A DNA stretch of 64,000 nucleotides from Pseudomonas oligotrophica (lineage in GTDB: Bacteria > Pseudomonadota > Gammaproteobacteria > Pseudomonadales > Pseudomonadaceae): NCBI RefSeq assembly GCF_021726475.1, contig NZ_JAKJRU010000010.1:1-64000 (forward strand), written 5' to 3'. Positions 22,609 through 31,074 of this stretch are shown here, piece after piece. Under the pieces are notes generated by a model, which searched no databases, was not told where the DNA came from, and saw only the letters and a list, made by a program, of their open reading frames with translations. Numbering within the stretch: the first letter of the stretch is position 1; the number at the start of each line of letters is the position of its first letter. The position numbers and the translations under genes are program-made.

Positions 22609-23439
22609 TCAATCGCTGCGGCTGCGCACATGGATCGGCGCGAAGGGCTCATTCTGCACCAGCTCGACCAGCGATTCCTTGATGAGCTCGAGCACCGCCA
22701 TGAAGGTGACGACCACGCCGAGGCGGCCTTCCTCCACGGCGAACAGCTCGACGAAGGGCACGAAGCCGCCACCCTTGAGGCGCTCGAGCACCTGGCTCAT
22801 GCGCTCGCGGGTCGACAGCGCCTCGCGTGTGACCTGGTGGCTTTCGAACATGTCGGCGCGGCGCAGCACCTCGGCCATCGACAGCAGCAGCTCTTCCAGG
22901 CTGACCTGCGGCAACAGCTTGCGCGCCCGCGCCTCGGGCGCATCCAGGCGCGGCACATGCAGTTCGCGGCCGACGCGCGGCAGCTCGTCCAGCCCCTCGG
23001 CCGCGGCCTTGAAGCGCTCGTATTCCTGCAACCGGCGGATCAGCTCGGCACGCGGGTCGTCCTCTTCCTCCAGCGCCTCGCTGGAACGCGGCAGCAGCAT
23101 GCGCGACTTGATTTCGGCGAGCATGGCCGCCATCACCAGGTACTCGGCGGCCAGTTCCAGGCGCACCGACTTCATCAGCTCGACGTAGCCCATGTACTGG
23201 CGGGTGATCTCGGCCACCGGGATGTCGAGGATGTCGATGTTCTGCTTGCGGATCAGGTAGAGCAGCAGGTCCAGCGGCCCCTCGAACGCCTCGAGGAACA
23301 CCTCCAGCGCATCCGGCGGGATGTACAGGTCCTGCGGCAGCTCGGTGACCGCCTCGCCGTAGACCAGCGCCAGGCGCAGCTGCTCCGGGCCGGACGGCGC
23401 GGATGCGGGGAGTTCGGCGTCGGCCGGTGTGTGCTGCAT
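22609..23439 (-). CDS. scpA: Segregation and condensation protein A
   Basis: ScpA kleisin of 276 aa that bridges Smc heads. Characteristic segments are FEGPLDLLLYLIRKQNIDILDIPVAEIT near residue 53, EYLVMAAMLAEIKSRMLLP, and the C-terminal winged helix around FVPFVELFAVEEGRLGVVVTFMAVLELIKE. The ATG at 23439 has a GGAG site at 6 bp. The frame runs open through trpS but that part is a shadow. Spacing to trpS is 32 bp. Confidence 0.93.
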   Translation of the reverse strand: MQHTPADAELPASAPSGPEQLRLALVYGEAVTELPQDLYIPPDALEVFLEAFEGPLDLLLYLIRKQNIDILDIPVAEITRQYMGYVELMKSVRLELAAEYLVMAAMLAEIKSRMLLPRSSEALEEEDDPRAELIRRLQEYERFKAAAEGLDELPRVGRELHVPRLDAPEARARKLLPQVSLEELLLSMAEVLRRADMFESHQVTREALSTRERMSQVLERLKGGGFVPFVELFAVEEGRLGVVVTFMAVLELIKESLVELVQNEPFAPIHVRSRSD

Positions 23440-23471
23440 CGAAGGCTCCGCAAAAGAGCCGAGCCGGCGGC

Positions 23472-24686
23472 TCAGCGGTGATTCATGCCCATCGCCTGGC
23501 GCACTTCGGCCAGGGTGTCGCGCGCCTCGTCGCGGGCGCGCTCGGCGCCTTCGGCAAGGATGCTGCGCACCACATCGGGGCTCTGCTCGTAGTCCAGCGC
23601 GCGTTCGCGCAGCGGCGCGAGGTCGGTGGTGATCGCCTCGATCAGCGGCGCCTTGCACTCCAGGCAGCCGATGGACGCGCTGCGACAGCCCTGCTCGGCC
23701 CACTGGCAGACCTCGGCGCTGGAGTGGGTCAGGTGCATCGGCCACACCGGGCAGCGCGTCGGCTCGCCCGCATCCTCGCGGTGCACGCGCGCCGGGTCGG
23801 TGGGCATGCGGCGGATTTTCTCGTCGATCTGCGCCGGCGTGTCGCGCAGGAAGATCGCATTGCTGGTCGAGTTGGACATCTTGGCCCCATCCAGGCCGGC
23901 GAACTTCGGCATGTCGCCAAGCATGGCGGCCGGCTCGGGCAGCACCAGCTTGCCGCCGCCTTCGAGGTAGCCGTACAGCCGCTCGCGGTCGCCGATGGTT
24001 ATGGTCTGCTGTTCCTTGAGGATCGCCCGCGCGGTGTTCAGCGCCTCGACGTCGCCCTGCTCCTGGTAGCTCTTGCGCAGGCTGGCGTAGAGCTTGGAGG
24101 TCTTGCGCCCCAGCCGGCGGATCGCCGCCTCGGCCTTGAGCTCGAAGTCCTCCTCCTTGCCGTACAGGTGGTTGAAGCGCCGCGCGATGTCGCGGGCGAA
24201 CTCGACGTGGGGCAACTGGTCGGCGCCGACCGGCACCTGCCCGGCGCGGTAGAGCAGGATGTCGGCCGCCTGCAGCAGCGGGTAACCGAGGAAGCCGTAG
24301 GTATCCAGCTCGCGCCCGGCCAGGCGCTGCTGCAGCTCGCGGTAGGACGGCACGCGCTCCAGCCAGCCGAGCGGGCAGATCATTGACAGCAGCAGATGCA
24401 ACTCGGCGTGCTCGGGCACGTGCGACTGCACGAACAGGGTCGCCGAGCTCGGGCTGACGCCGGCGGCCAGCCAGTCGATGGCCATCTCCTGCGCGTGGCG
24501 GCCGATCTCGCCGCTGTGTTCGTAGTGGGTGGTCAGCGCATGCCAGTCGACGATGCAGAAATAGCAGTCGTACTCGTGCTGCAGCCTGATCCAGTCCTTC
24601 AGCACGCCATGGTAGTGGCCCAGGTGCAGCGGGCCGGTCGGCCGCATGCCGGACACCACGCGGCGCTGGAAATCGATCGAACTCAA
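23472..24686 (-). CDS. trpS: Tryptophan--tRNA ligase
   Basis: Class I aminoacyl-tRNA synthetase of 404 aa. The HIGH-like motif is PLHLGHYHG near residue 19 and the second signature reads KMSNS instead of KMSKS. CPLGWLERVPSY, GYPLLQAADILLYRA and VGADQLPHVEFARDIARRFN are standard TrpRS segments. The start appears to be TTG at 24686 (AAGGA ahead); the next in-frame Met is at residue 14, inside the conserved fold. A cysteine-rich segment near residue 345 (CLECKAP) is present. Confidence 0.9.
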   Translation of the reverse strand: MSSIDFQRRVVSGMRPTGPLHLGHYHGVLKDWIRLQHEYDCYFCIVDWHALTTHYEHSGEIGRHAQEMAIDWLAAGVSPSSATLFVQSHVPEHAELHLLLSMICPLGWLERVPSYRELQQRLAGRELDTYGFLGYPLLQAADILLYRAGQVPVGADQLPHVEFARDIARRFNHLYGKEEDFELKAEAAIRRLGRKTSKLYASLRKSYQEQGDVEALNTARAILKEQQTITIGDRERLYGYLEGGGKLVLPEPAAMLGDMPKFAGLDGAKMSNSTSNAIFLRDTPAQIDEKIRRMPTDPARVHREDAGEPTRCPVWPMHLTHSSAEVCQWAEQGCRSASIGCLECKAPLIEAITTDLAPLRERALDYEQSPDVVRSILAEGAERARDEARDTLAEVRQAMGMNHR

Positions 24687-24726
24687 AAGGCTGTCCTTGT
24701 CGGGGGTCGCATGGCCTGCCGGTCAC

Positions 24727-25350
24727 TCAGAGCATGAAGGGGGCCGGATCGCCGGCGCCGGCGCGCAGGACTTCCGGCTGATCATCGACCAGGCTGATGA
24801 CGGTCGATGCCTCGACGCCGCCGTAGCCGCCATCGATGATCAGGTCCACCTGGTGCTCCAGCACGTCGCGCATCTCGTAGGGATCGCTCATCGGCAGCTC
24901 TTCGCCGGGCAGGATCAGGCTGACGCTCATCAGCGGCTCGCCCAGCTCGGCCAGCAGCGCCTGGGCGATGGGCTTGCTCGGCACGCGCAGGCCGATGGTG
25001 CGGCGCTTGGGATGCAGCAGCATGCGCGGCACCTCGCGGGTGGCCGGCAGGATGATGGTGTAGAGCCCTGGCAGGTTGGCCTTGAGCAGGCGGAACGCGG
25101 CGGTGTCGACCTTGGCGAACACGCCGAGCTGCGACAGGTCGCGGCAGGCCAGGGTGAAGTTGTGCTTGTCGTCGAGCTGGCGGATCCGGCGGATGCGCTC
25201 GATGCCCGCCTTGTTGCCGATCGCGCAACCCAGGGCGTAGCTGGCATCGGTGGGATAGACCACCACACCGCCGCCGCGGATGATTTCCACCGCCTGCTTG
25301 ATCAGCCGCGGCTGCGGGTTGTCCGGATGGATCTGGAAGAACTGGCTCAT
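24727..25350 (-). CDS. Sua5/YciO/YrdC-family protein
   Basis: 207-aa protein of the YciO branch of the Sua5/YrdC fold. Visible motifs are VYPTDASYALGC near residue 31, RRIRQLDDKHNFTLACRDLSQL and HPKRRTIGLRVPS. YrdC relatives make threonylcarbamoyl-AMP for tRNA t6A; YciO-type proteins have weak or uncertain activity, so function is not certain. It sits between the PHP gene (14 bp) and trpS (40 bp) in one transcript. Confidence 0.88.
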   Translation of the reverse strand: MSQFFQIHPDNPQPRLIKQAVEIIRGGGVVVYPTDASYALGCAIGNKAGIERIRRIRQLDDKHNFTLACRDLSQLGVFAKVDTAAFRLLKANLPGLYTIILPATREVPRMLLHPKRRTIGLRVPSKPIAQALLAELGEPLMSVSLILPGEELPMSDPYEMRDVLEHQVDLIIDGGYGGVEASTVISLVDDQPEVLRAGAGDPAPFML

Positions 25351-25364
25351 CTGCTGCTCCCTGT

Positions 25365-26231
25365 TCAGCCGGCGGCCGGTAGCCGGCCGTCATCTCCGAA
25401 ATGCCGCCACAGCGGCGCGAGGTCCTCGGGCAACGGCCGGTACAGGCCCAGCTCGGACCACTGCCCCGGCCCGTGGAAGTCGCTGCCGGCGCTGGCCATC
25501 AGGCCGAACTCGCGGGCCAGGATCGACAGCCCGCCGACCTGCTCGGCCGGCTGCATGCCGTTGGAAACTTCCAGCGCATGACCGCCCGCCTCGGCGAACG
25601 CGGCGACCAGCCGGCGGCGCTTGCTGCGGGTGAACTCGTACTGCCAGGGATGCGCCAGGCTGATCCAGGCGCCCGAATCCTGCAGCGTCGACATCGTCTG
25701 CTCCAGCGAGGGCCAGTGTTGCTTGACGTCGCCCAGCTTGCCGGCACCCAGCCATTTGCGGAACGCCTCGGCGCGGTCGCGCACGTGGCCGGCGCGCACC
25801 AGCGCCTCGGCGAAATGCGGCCGGGCCGGGGCGTTGTCGCTCTCGCCGAGTTCCTGCTGCACCGCGCGGGCACCCTCGAGCATGCCGGCCATGCCCTTGG
25901 CCTCCAGGCGCTGGGCAATCAGTCGTGCGCGCTGCCAGCGCCCGTCATGGAGGGCCGCGATGGCGTGCTGCAGCGCCGGCGCCTGGGGCTCGAAGGCGTA
26001 TCCCAGTACATGAATGGTAGCCCCGTTCCACTGGCAGGACAGCTCGATGCCGCTGACCAGCGAGACCCCCAGGCGCGCCGCGGCCTGGCCTGCCTGCTCC
26101 AGGCCGTCGAGCGTGTCATGGTCGGTCAGCGCCAGCAGGCGCACGCCCTGGGCGTGGGCGCGGGCCACCACCTCGGCCGGCGCCAGCGTGCCATCGGAAG
26201 CGGTGCTGTGGCAGTGCAGATCCACGCTCAT
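25365..26231 (-). CDS. PHP-domain phosphoesterase (RnaAM/YciV-like)
   Basis: 288-aa PHP-superfamily hydrolase. Metal ligands are seen in [12 protein letters not shown] (residue 4 on), TDHDT near 40, the GIELSCQW segment, SLAHPWQY and [13 protein letters not shown]. coli YciV (RnaAM) matures 5S rRNA ends as a 5'-3' exonuclease; others hydrolyse 3',5'-nucleoside bisphosphates. I chose the ATG at 26231 because homologues begin here; its ribosome-binding site is distant. It is the first gene of the leftward unit ending with scpB. Confidence 0.88.
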   Translation of the reverse strand: MSVDLHCHSTASDGTLAPAEVVARAHAQGVRLLALTDHDTLDGLEQAGQAAARLGVSLVSGIELSCQWNGATIHVLGYAFEPQAPALQHAIAALHDGRWQRARLIAQRLEAKGMAGMLEGARAVQQELGESDNAPARPHFAEALVRAGHVRDRAEAFRKWLGAGKLGDVKQHWPSLEQTMSTLQDSGAWISLAHPWQYEFTRSKRRRLVAAFAEAGGHALEVSNGMQPAEQVGGLSILAREFGLMASAGSDFHGPGQWSELGLYRPLPEDLAPLWRHFGDDGRLPAAG

Positions 26232-26484
26232 CAAAATCGAAACTCTCCTGGTGACCTCGCCGCAGCGCCTGCGACGAGTGCGAAGGCGCCGAAGTGTAAC
26301 GCCGGGCGCCACGGCTGTCCGGGCTTTCGCTGCTGAGCCTTTGACCCACGGCCCCGGCAGAGGTGCGACGGCAGCCGCCAGCCCTTGCCGGGCCCGCTTT
26401 TCTGCAACAGCCGGTTTGCTATTATCGCCGGCTTCATCCCCGCGGCCGGCACGCCCGCCGGCCGCCGCTGCCCAGGAGTCCTCC

Positions 26485-26784
26485 ATGCTCTACGCCATCA
26501 TCGCCACCGACGCCCCCGGCTCGCTGAACGAGCGCCTGGCTACCCGTCCGGCCCACCTCGCCCGCCTCGAGCAGCTCAAGCAGGAAGGCCGCCTGGTGCT
26601 GGCCGGCCCGCATCCGGCAGTCGACAGCAACGACCCGGGCGAAGCAGGCTTCAGCGGCAGCCTGGTGGTCGCCGAATTCGACTCCCTGGAGGCCGCCCGC
26701 CAGTGGGCCGACGCCGATCCGTACAAGGCCGCCGGCGTCTACAGCGACGTGCTGGTCAAACCCTTCAAGAAAGTGCTGCCCTGA
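26485..26784 (+). CDS. YciI family protein
   Basis: 99-aa ferredoxin-like protein of the YciI/DGPF family. The conserved [13 protein letters not shown] start, an internal [21 protein letters not shown] segment with its histidine, and [23 protein letters not shown] are typical. Biochemical function is unknown in most members. The ATG at 26485 has CCAGGAG at 7 bp; the longer open frame upstream is not conserved. Divergent from the PHP gene. Confidence 0.88.
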   Translation: MLYAIIATDAPGSLNERLATRPAHLARLEQLKQEGRLVLAGPHPAVDSNDPGEAGFSGSLVVAEFDSLEAARQWADADPYKAAGVYSDVLVKPFKKVLP

Positions 26785-26843
26785 GCCGATAGCGGACCAA
26801 GCGGTGCCTCCTGTCGAGGCGCCGAGACCGGAAAGGAGTCCCG

Positions 26844-27224
26844 ATGCGTCCTGCCCCGCTGATCACCTCGCTCGCCCTGCTGCTGGCGCCTTCGCTGACC
26901 CATGCCCAGGCGCTCGAGCCGGCGCCTGATACCGCCGAAGCCAGCACCAGCGCCGCGCTCGTCCAGCCGGCGGCGCCGCTGGAGCAAGCCCACGCCAGCG
27001 ACTTCGATATCGAGGCCACGCGCACGCTGCTGACACGGCTGCGCCAGGAAAACCAGCGGCTGAAACTGCAGCTGGAGGAAGCCCGCCAGGAGGTCGGCGA
27101 GCTGGCACCGCTGCTCGACGAGCGCCAGCAGTGGTTCGTGACCGGCGCGGGCGTCGGCGTGGTCAGCTTCATTCTCGGCCTGCTGGTCACGCGCAACCGC
27201 CGCCGGCGGGAATGGATCAACTGA
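26844..27224 (+). CDS. Small membrane-anchored coiled-coil protein
   Basis: 126-aa protein with an N-terminal signal sequence (cleavage after AQA, about residue 23), a low-complexity Ala/Pro region, a coiled coil (LLTRLRQENQRLKLQLEEAR, about 62-82) and a C-terminal membrane helix (about 98-117) followed by basic RNRRRREW. The tail resembles the anchor of YgiM/TIGR04211-type proteins, but no SH3 domain is present. It lies 10 bp before the cpxR-like gene and may be part of the envelope-stress unit. Confidence 0.75.
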   Translation: MRPAPLITSLALLLAPSLTHAQALEPAPDTAEASTSAALVQPAAPLEQAHASDFDIEATRTLLTRLRQENQRLKLQLEEARQEVGELAPLLDERQQWFVTGAGVGVVSFILGLLVTRNRRRREWIN

Positions 27225-27234
27225 TCGGAACACC

Positions 27235-27912
27235 ATGACCGAACTATTGCTGATCGACGACGACCAGGAGCTGTGCGAGCTGCTTGGCAGCTGGCTCGCC
27301 CAGGAAGGCTTCGTCACCCACGCCTGCCATGACGGCCAGAGCGCCCGCCAGGCGCTGGCCGAGCTGCAACCGGCGGCGGTGGTGCTCGACGTGATGCTGC
27401 CCGACGGCAGCGGCCTCGAGCTGCTCAAGCAGTTGCGCAGCGACCATCCCGGCCTGCCGGTGCTGATGCTGTCCGGGCGCGGCGAGCCGCTGGACCGGAT
27501 CCTCGGCCTCGAACTCGGCGCCGACGACTACCTCGCCAAGCCCTGCGACCCGCGCGAGCTGACCGCCCGCCTGCGCGCCGTGCTGCGCCGCAGCCAGCCA
27601 CCGGCGACCCCCTCGCAACTGGAGCTGGACGATCTCTGCTACAGCCCGGCACGCGGCGTGGCGAGCATCGACGGCCACGAGGTCAGCCTGACGCTGTCCG
27701 AGGGCCGGATCCTCGAAGCGCTGCTCGCCCAGCCCGGCGAGCCGCTGGACAAGCAGGCGCTGGCGCAGCATGCGCTGGGGCGCAAGCTCACCCTCTACGA
27801 CCGCAGCCTGGACATGCACGTCAGCAACCTGCGGCGCAAGCTCGGCCCGCACGCCGACGGCCGCCCGCGCATCGTCGCGCTGCGCAGCCGCGGCTATCTG
27901 TATGCCCCCTGA
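27235..27912 (+). CDS. cpxR: CpxR-like response regulator
   Basis: OmpR-family regulator of 225 aa: receiver with DDD at 8-10, phospho-acceptor Asp52 in VLDVMLPDGSG and Lys in LAKPCDP, then a winged helix ending RSRGYLYAP. MTELLLIDDDQELCELL and the companion Spy-like and histidine-kinase genes match the Cpx system, which senses envelope protein misfolding. A tandem GTAAA motif, the known CpxR target, starts just after its stop. Confidence 0.88.
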   Translation: MTELLLIDDDQELCELLGSWLAQEGFVTHACHDGQSARQALAELQPAAVVLDVMLPDGSGLELLKQLRSDHPGLPVLMLSGRGEPLDRILGLELGADDYLAKPCDPRELTARLRAVLRRSQPPATPSQLELDDLCYSPARGVASIDGHEVSLTLSEGRILEALLAQPGEPLDKQALAQHALGRKLTLYDRSLDMHVSNLRRKLGPHADGRPRIVALRSRGYLYAP

Positions 27913-27915
27913 GGC

Positions 27916-27931
27916 TTTACCCAGGCTTTAC
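27916..27931 (-). promoter_or_regulatory. CpxR box upstream of spy-like gene
   Basis: On the minus strand GTAAA-N6-GTAAA (plus-strand TTTAC at 27916-27920 and 27927-27931), part of a 10-bp direct repeat AGGCTTTACC with 11-bp period. The E. coli CpxR box is GTAAA-N5-GTAAA. It lies about 115 bp before the Spy-like start codon and ahead of a possible TAGACT -10 (27964-27969). Spy is a classic CpxR target, so sequence and context agree. Confidence 0.55.
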
Positions 27932-28043
27932 CGAGCACTGACGGCAGCTGACCTTGCGCTACCTAGACTGGGCTCCATCCGGTGCAAGCGGGCCTGAACC
28001 CGCACCACCAGGCACCGGTCACGGAACCAGGAGAACCCAGACC

Positions 28044-28454
28044 ATGCGCAAGACCCTCACCGCCGTACTGTTCGCCGCTGCCCTGCCCACCCTCGCCTTC
28101 GCCATGCCCGATGCCGGCCCCGGCGAGCACCACGGCAAGCGCGGCCAGCACATGTTCCAGGCGCTCGACCTCAGCCGCGACCAGCAGAGCGAGATCCGCA
28201 AGCTGATGGGCGAGCAGATGAAGAGCCGCCACGACATCACCCAGCGCTACCTCGACAAGCTGCCCGATGCCGAGCGCAAGGCCATGCAGGACGAACTGGC
28301 GAGCAGCCAGGAGAAGACCCGCCAGCAGATCAACGCCTTGCTCAAGCCCGAGCAGCAGAAGCAGTTCGAGGAACTGCAGAAGAAGATGGAAGACAAGCGC
28401 GCCGAGCGCGAGGAATTCCTCAAGTGGAAAGCCGAGCAGAACAAGCAGAGCTGA
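28044..28454 (+). CDS. Spy/CpxP-family periplasmic protein
   Basis: 136-aa secreted protein with a signal peptide (cleavage after AFA near residue 20). The mature part is charged and helical, with two LTxxQ-like repeats (LDLSRDQQSEIRKLM and LLKPEQQKQFEEL), the hallmark of Spy/CpxP chaperones and inhibitors. The ATG at 28044 has CCAGGAG upstream. It sits between cpxR and cpxA, so it may act as a CpxP-like feedback inhibitor of the kinase, as a Spy-like chaperone, or both. Confidence 0.85.
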   Translation: MRKTLTAVLFAAALPTLAFAMPDAGPGEHHGKRGQHMFQALDLSRDQQSEIRKLMGEQMKSRHDITQRYLDKLPDAERKAMQDELASSQEKTRQQINALLKPEQQKQFEELQKKMEDKRAEREEFLKWKAEQNKQS

Positions 28455-28535
28455 CCGCCGCAACCCTGACCGCCCGCTGCCGACCGGTCGCCCGTGCGAC
28501 CGGCCCGGCCGCGGGCTTTGCCGTGGAGGACCACC

Positions 28536-29873
28536 GTGCGCTCACTGTTCTGGCGAATCTTCGCGACCTTCTGGCTGGCCATCGCGCTGGTCGCCGGCCT
28601 GGCCCTGCTGCTCGGCCACGCGCTCAACCAGGACGCCTGGATCCTCAGCCGCCATCCGGGCGTCAACCGCCTCGCGCCGACCTGGACCGCGGTCTACGAG
28701 ATGCACGGCCCGACCGCCGCCCAGCTCTACCTGGAGGAGCACCGGCGGCGTTTTCGCATCGACGTGCAGGTGCTGGCCGAGAATGGCCAGCCGGTGATCC
28801 GCGGCACCTTCCCGGCGCGCGCGGCGATCTTCGAAGCCCGCCAGAACCAGCATGACCAGCGCCTGCCCTGGCGCCGCCTGACCGACGACTACACCAGCCC
28901 GGCCACCGGCGCCACCTACCTGTTCATCTACCGTATCCCGCTGCCTGAATTGCAGGCGTGGCACCGCGGCAGCCTGCTCTGGCCGATCAGCGCGCTGGGC
29001 ATCGCGCTGGTGGTGCTGGCCGGCTTCAGCCTGCTGCTGACCCTGTCGATCACCCGCCCGCTGGGCCGGTTGCGCAGCGCGGTGCACGACCTCGGCCAGA
29101 CCACCTACCAGCAGAACTCGCTGGCGCGGCTGTCGCGCCGCCGCGACGAACTGGGCACCCTGGCGCGCGACTTCAACCGCATGGGTGCGCGCCTGCAGAG
29201 CTTGATCAACAGCCAGCGCCAGCTGTTGCGCGACGTCTCCCACGAGCTGCGCTCGCCGCTGGCACGCCTGCGCATCGCCCTGGCGCTGGCCGAACGGGCG
29301 ACGCCCAGCGAGCGCGAGGCGATCTGGCCGCGCCTGCGCCTGGAGTGCGACCGCCTGGAGGCGCTGATCCAGGAGATTCTCGAACTGGCGCGCCTGGACG
29401 CCGACCCGGGCGATGCCGTGCCCGTCGAGCTGGAGCGGATCTTCGAACAACTGAAGGAAAATGCGCGACTGGTCGCGCCGGACCAGCGCATCAATAGCCA
29501 CCTGCAGGCCGACATCGCCCTGCGCGGCTGGCCGGACATGCTGGAGCGGGCGCTGGACAATCTGTTGCGCAACGCCCTGCGCTTCAATCCCGAAGGCCAA
29601 CCCATCGAGCTCAGCGCCACGACGGTCGACGGTCAGCTGGAACTCGCCGTACGCGACCATGGCCCGGGCGTCGAGGCCGACCACCTGCCGCAGCTCAGCG
29701 AACCCTTCTTCCGCGCCCCGGGCCAAACCGCTGCCGGCCACGGCCTGGGCCTGGCCATCGCCCGCCGCGCCGCGGAACGCCACGGCGGCAGGCTGCTCCT
29801 GGGCAACCACCCGCAGGGCGGCTTCGTCGCGACGCTGCAGCTGCCGCTGCAAGGCACCGCGAAAGGCGCCTGA
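28536..29873 (+). CDS. cpxA: CpxA-like sensor histidine kinase
   Basis: Histidine kinase of 445 aa. Two transmembrane helices (about 8-28 and 150-170) flank a periplasmic sensor; then HAMP, HisKA with His236 in LRDVSHELRSPLARLR (a CpxA-type box), and HATPase with N box ALDNLLRNALRF, G1 RDHGPGVE and G2 GHGLGLAIA. The GTG at 28536 with GGAGG at 6 bp is preferred to an ATG 42 bp upstream. Confidence 0.88.
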   Translation: MRSLFWRIFATFWLAIALVAGLALLLGHALNQDAWILSRHPGVNRLAPTWTAVYEMHGPTAAQLYLEEHRRRFRIDVQVLAENGQPVIRGTFPARAAIFEARQNQHDQRLPWRRLTDDYTSPATGATYLFIYRIPLPELQAWHRGSLLWPISALGIALVVLAGFSLLLTLSITRPLGRLRSAVHDLGQTTYQQNSLARLSRRRDELGTLARDFNRMGARLQSLINSQRQLLRDVSHELRSPLARLRIALALAERATPSEREAIWPRLRLECDRLEALIQEILELARLDADPGDAVPVELERIFEQLKENARLVAPDQRINSHLQADIALRGWPDMLERALDNLLRNALRFNPEGQPIELSATTVDGQLELAVRDHGPGVEADHLPQLSEPFFRAPGQTAAGHGLGLAIARRAAERHGGRLLLGNHPQGGFVATLQLPLQGTAKGA

Positions 29874-29876
29874 GCC

Positions 29877-30443
29877 CTACTGCTGGCGCGGCGGCCAGGA
29901 CGAGACGAAGTCCAGCGGGTCGAGCTGCGGCGCACTGCGCAGGCGGCCCTCGGGCGTGCCGAGATAAATGAAGCCGAGCAGGCGCTCGTCGGCGGCGAGG
30001 CCGAGCCCGGTGGCCACGTGCGGATCGAAGGCCAGCTCACCGCTGCGCCAGATGCCGCCGAAGCCGAGCGCCTGGGCCGCCAGCAGCAGCCCGTGGGCCG
30101 CGCAACCCGCCGCCAGCAGCTGCTCGCTCTCCGGCACCTTCGGGTGCGCCTGCAGACGCGCGATGATGGCCACCAGCAGGGGCGCGCGCAGCGGCATGTT
30201 GCGCGCCTTGGCCTGGGCCTCGGCCGCCGCCGGGTCGCGCTGGCGCACGGCATCGGCGAACAGCTCGCCGAGCGCCTGGCGCGCCTCGCCCGCGATGGTC
30301 AGGAAGCGCCAGGGGCGCAACTGGCCATGGTCCGGCGCACGCAGCGCCGCACGAAACATCAGGTCAAGCTGGTCGGCAGCCGGTGCCGGGTCGCCGAGGC
30401 GGGGCACCGATACACGGTTGAGCAGCAGGTCGAGCGCATCCAT
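29877..30443 (-). CDS. YdjA-like nitroreductase
   Basis: 188-aa FMN-dependent nitroreductase-family protein. The segment RAALRAPDHGQLRPWRFLTI (about 31-50) is the conserved FMN-binding region of the YdjA subgroup, and GFGGIWRSGELAFDP is near the C-terminus. The single-domain length matches YdjA. Physiological substrate unknown. Convergent with cpxA; the stops are 3 bp apart. Confidence 0.87.
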   Translation of the reverse strand: MDALDLLLNRVSVPRLGDPAPAADQLDLMFRAALRAPDHGQLRPWRFLTIAGEARQALGELFADAVRQRDPAAAEAQAKARNMPLRAPLLVAIIARLQAHPKVPESEQLLAAGCAAHGLLLAAQALGFGGIWRSGELAFDPHVATGLGLAADERLLGFIYLGTPEGRLRSAPQLDPLDFVSSWPPRQQ

Positions 30444-30514
30444 CCATCAACTCCTCGAGAGGTTGGCCGCCCATTAGAGGCGCATCTGCCGCGCCGTACA
30501 ACCGCCGGCCCGGC

Positions 30515-30886
30515 TCAGGCCACCCGGTCCGGCGACAGCTGCGGCTGCAACGGCGGCACCAGCGGTGGCAGCCCGTGGGCGGCGCGCGCGGCATCGCAAC
30601 GCTCGTTCGGCTCGCCGTTGCTCCAGGCCGCCTCGAACTCACGGCAGGCCGAGGAGCGCTGTTCGTAGACCGTGCAGCGTACGCCGCAGCCGACCTCGCC
30701 GAGCAGGCCGACACAGCGCGCCGGCTTGCTTTCGGTGCCGCGCATGGCGACGTGGAAGGGGCTGACCTGCACCGTCAGGTCGTCGGGCACGCTGCCGCCG
30801 GAAGAGGCGCATTCGCCCCAGAAGAAGGACACACGAAAGTGCGCGCAGCAGGCGCCGCACGTGAGGCAGGGATTGTTCGCGGACAT
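30515..30886 (-). CDS. YkgJ-family cysteine cluster protein
   Basis: 123-aa protein of the zinc/iron-chelating YkgJ family. Cysteine motifs CLTCGACC near residue 7, then CVGLLGEVGCGVRCTVYEQRSSACREF, are the family pattern and probably bind a metal or cluster. The C-terminus is Pro-rich. Function unknown. Divergent from trkH. Confidence 0.85.
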   Translation of the reverse strand: MSANNPCLTCGACCAHFRVSFFWGECASSGGSVPDDLTVQVSPFHVAMRGTESKPARCVGLLGEVGCGVRCTVYEQRSSACREFEAAWSNGEPNERCDAARAAHGLPPLVPPLQPQLSPDRVA

Positions 30887-31013
30887 GTGGGGTTACTACG
30901 GAAGAACCGGAAAGGGCCGGCGCCCGAGCGCGCTATTCTATTCATCGCCAGGCGCTTGGGAAGATGCCCGCGGCGTCGGCGCAAAAGCCGCCGGCAAAGC
31001 ATTCGATGGACGG

Positions 31014-31041
31014 TTTACTGGCCCGAAGGCGCAGGTACAAT
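31014..31041 (+). promoter_or_regulatory. Candidate trkH promoter
   Basis: TTTACT (31014-31019) and TACAAT (31036-31041) with a 16-bp spacer lie 33 bp before the trkH ATG. Good -10 match and moderate -35 match. Confidence 0.45.
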
Positions 31042-31074
31042 GTGCGGCCTCGTTCACCTGAGCCGAGCCCCCGA

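Noticed and set aside
22609-24726. 705-codon frame joining scpA with upstream DNA
   Set aside because: The upstream part runs in another frame through trpS; scpA has its own ATG at 23439 with a good ribosome-binding site.
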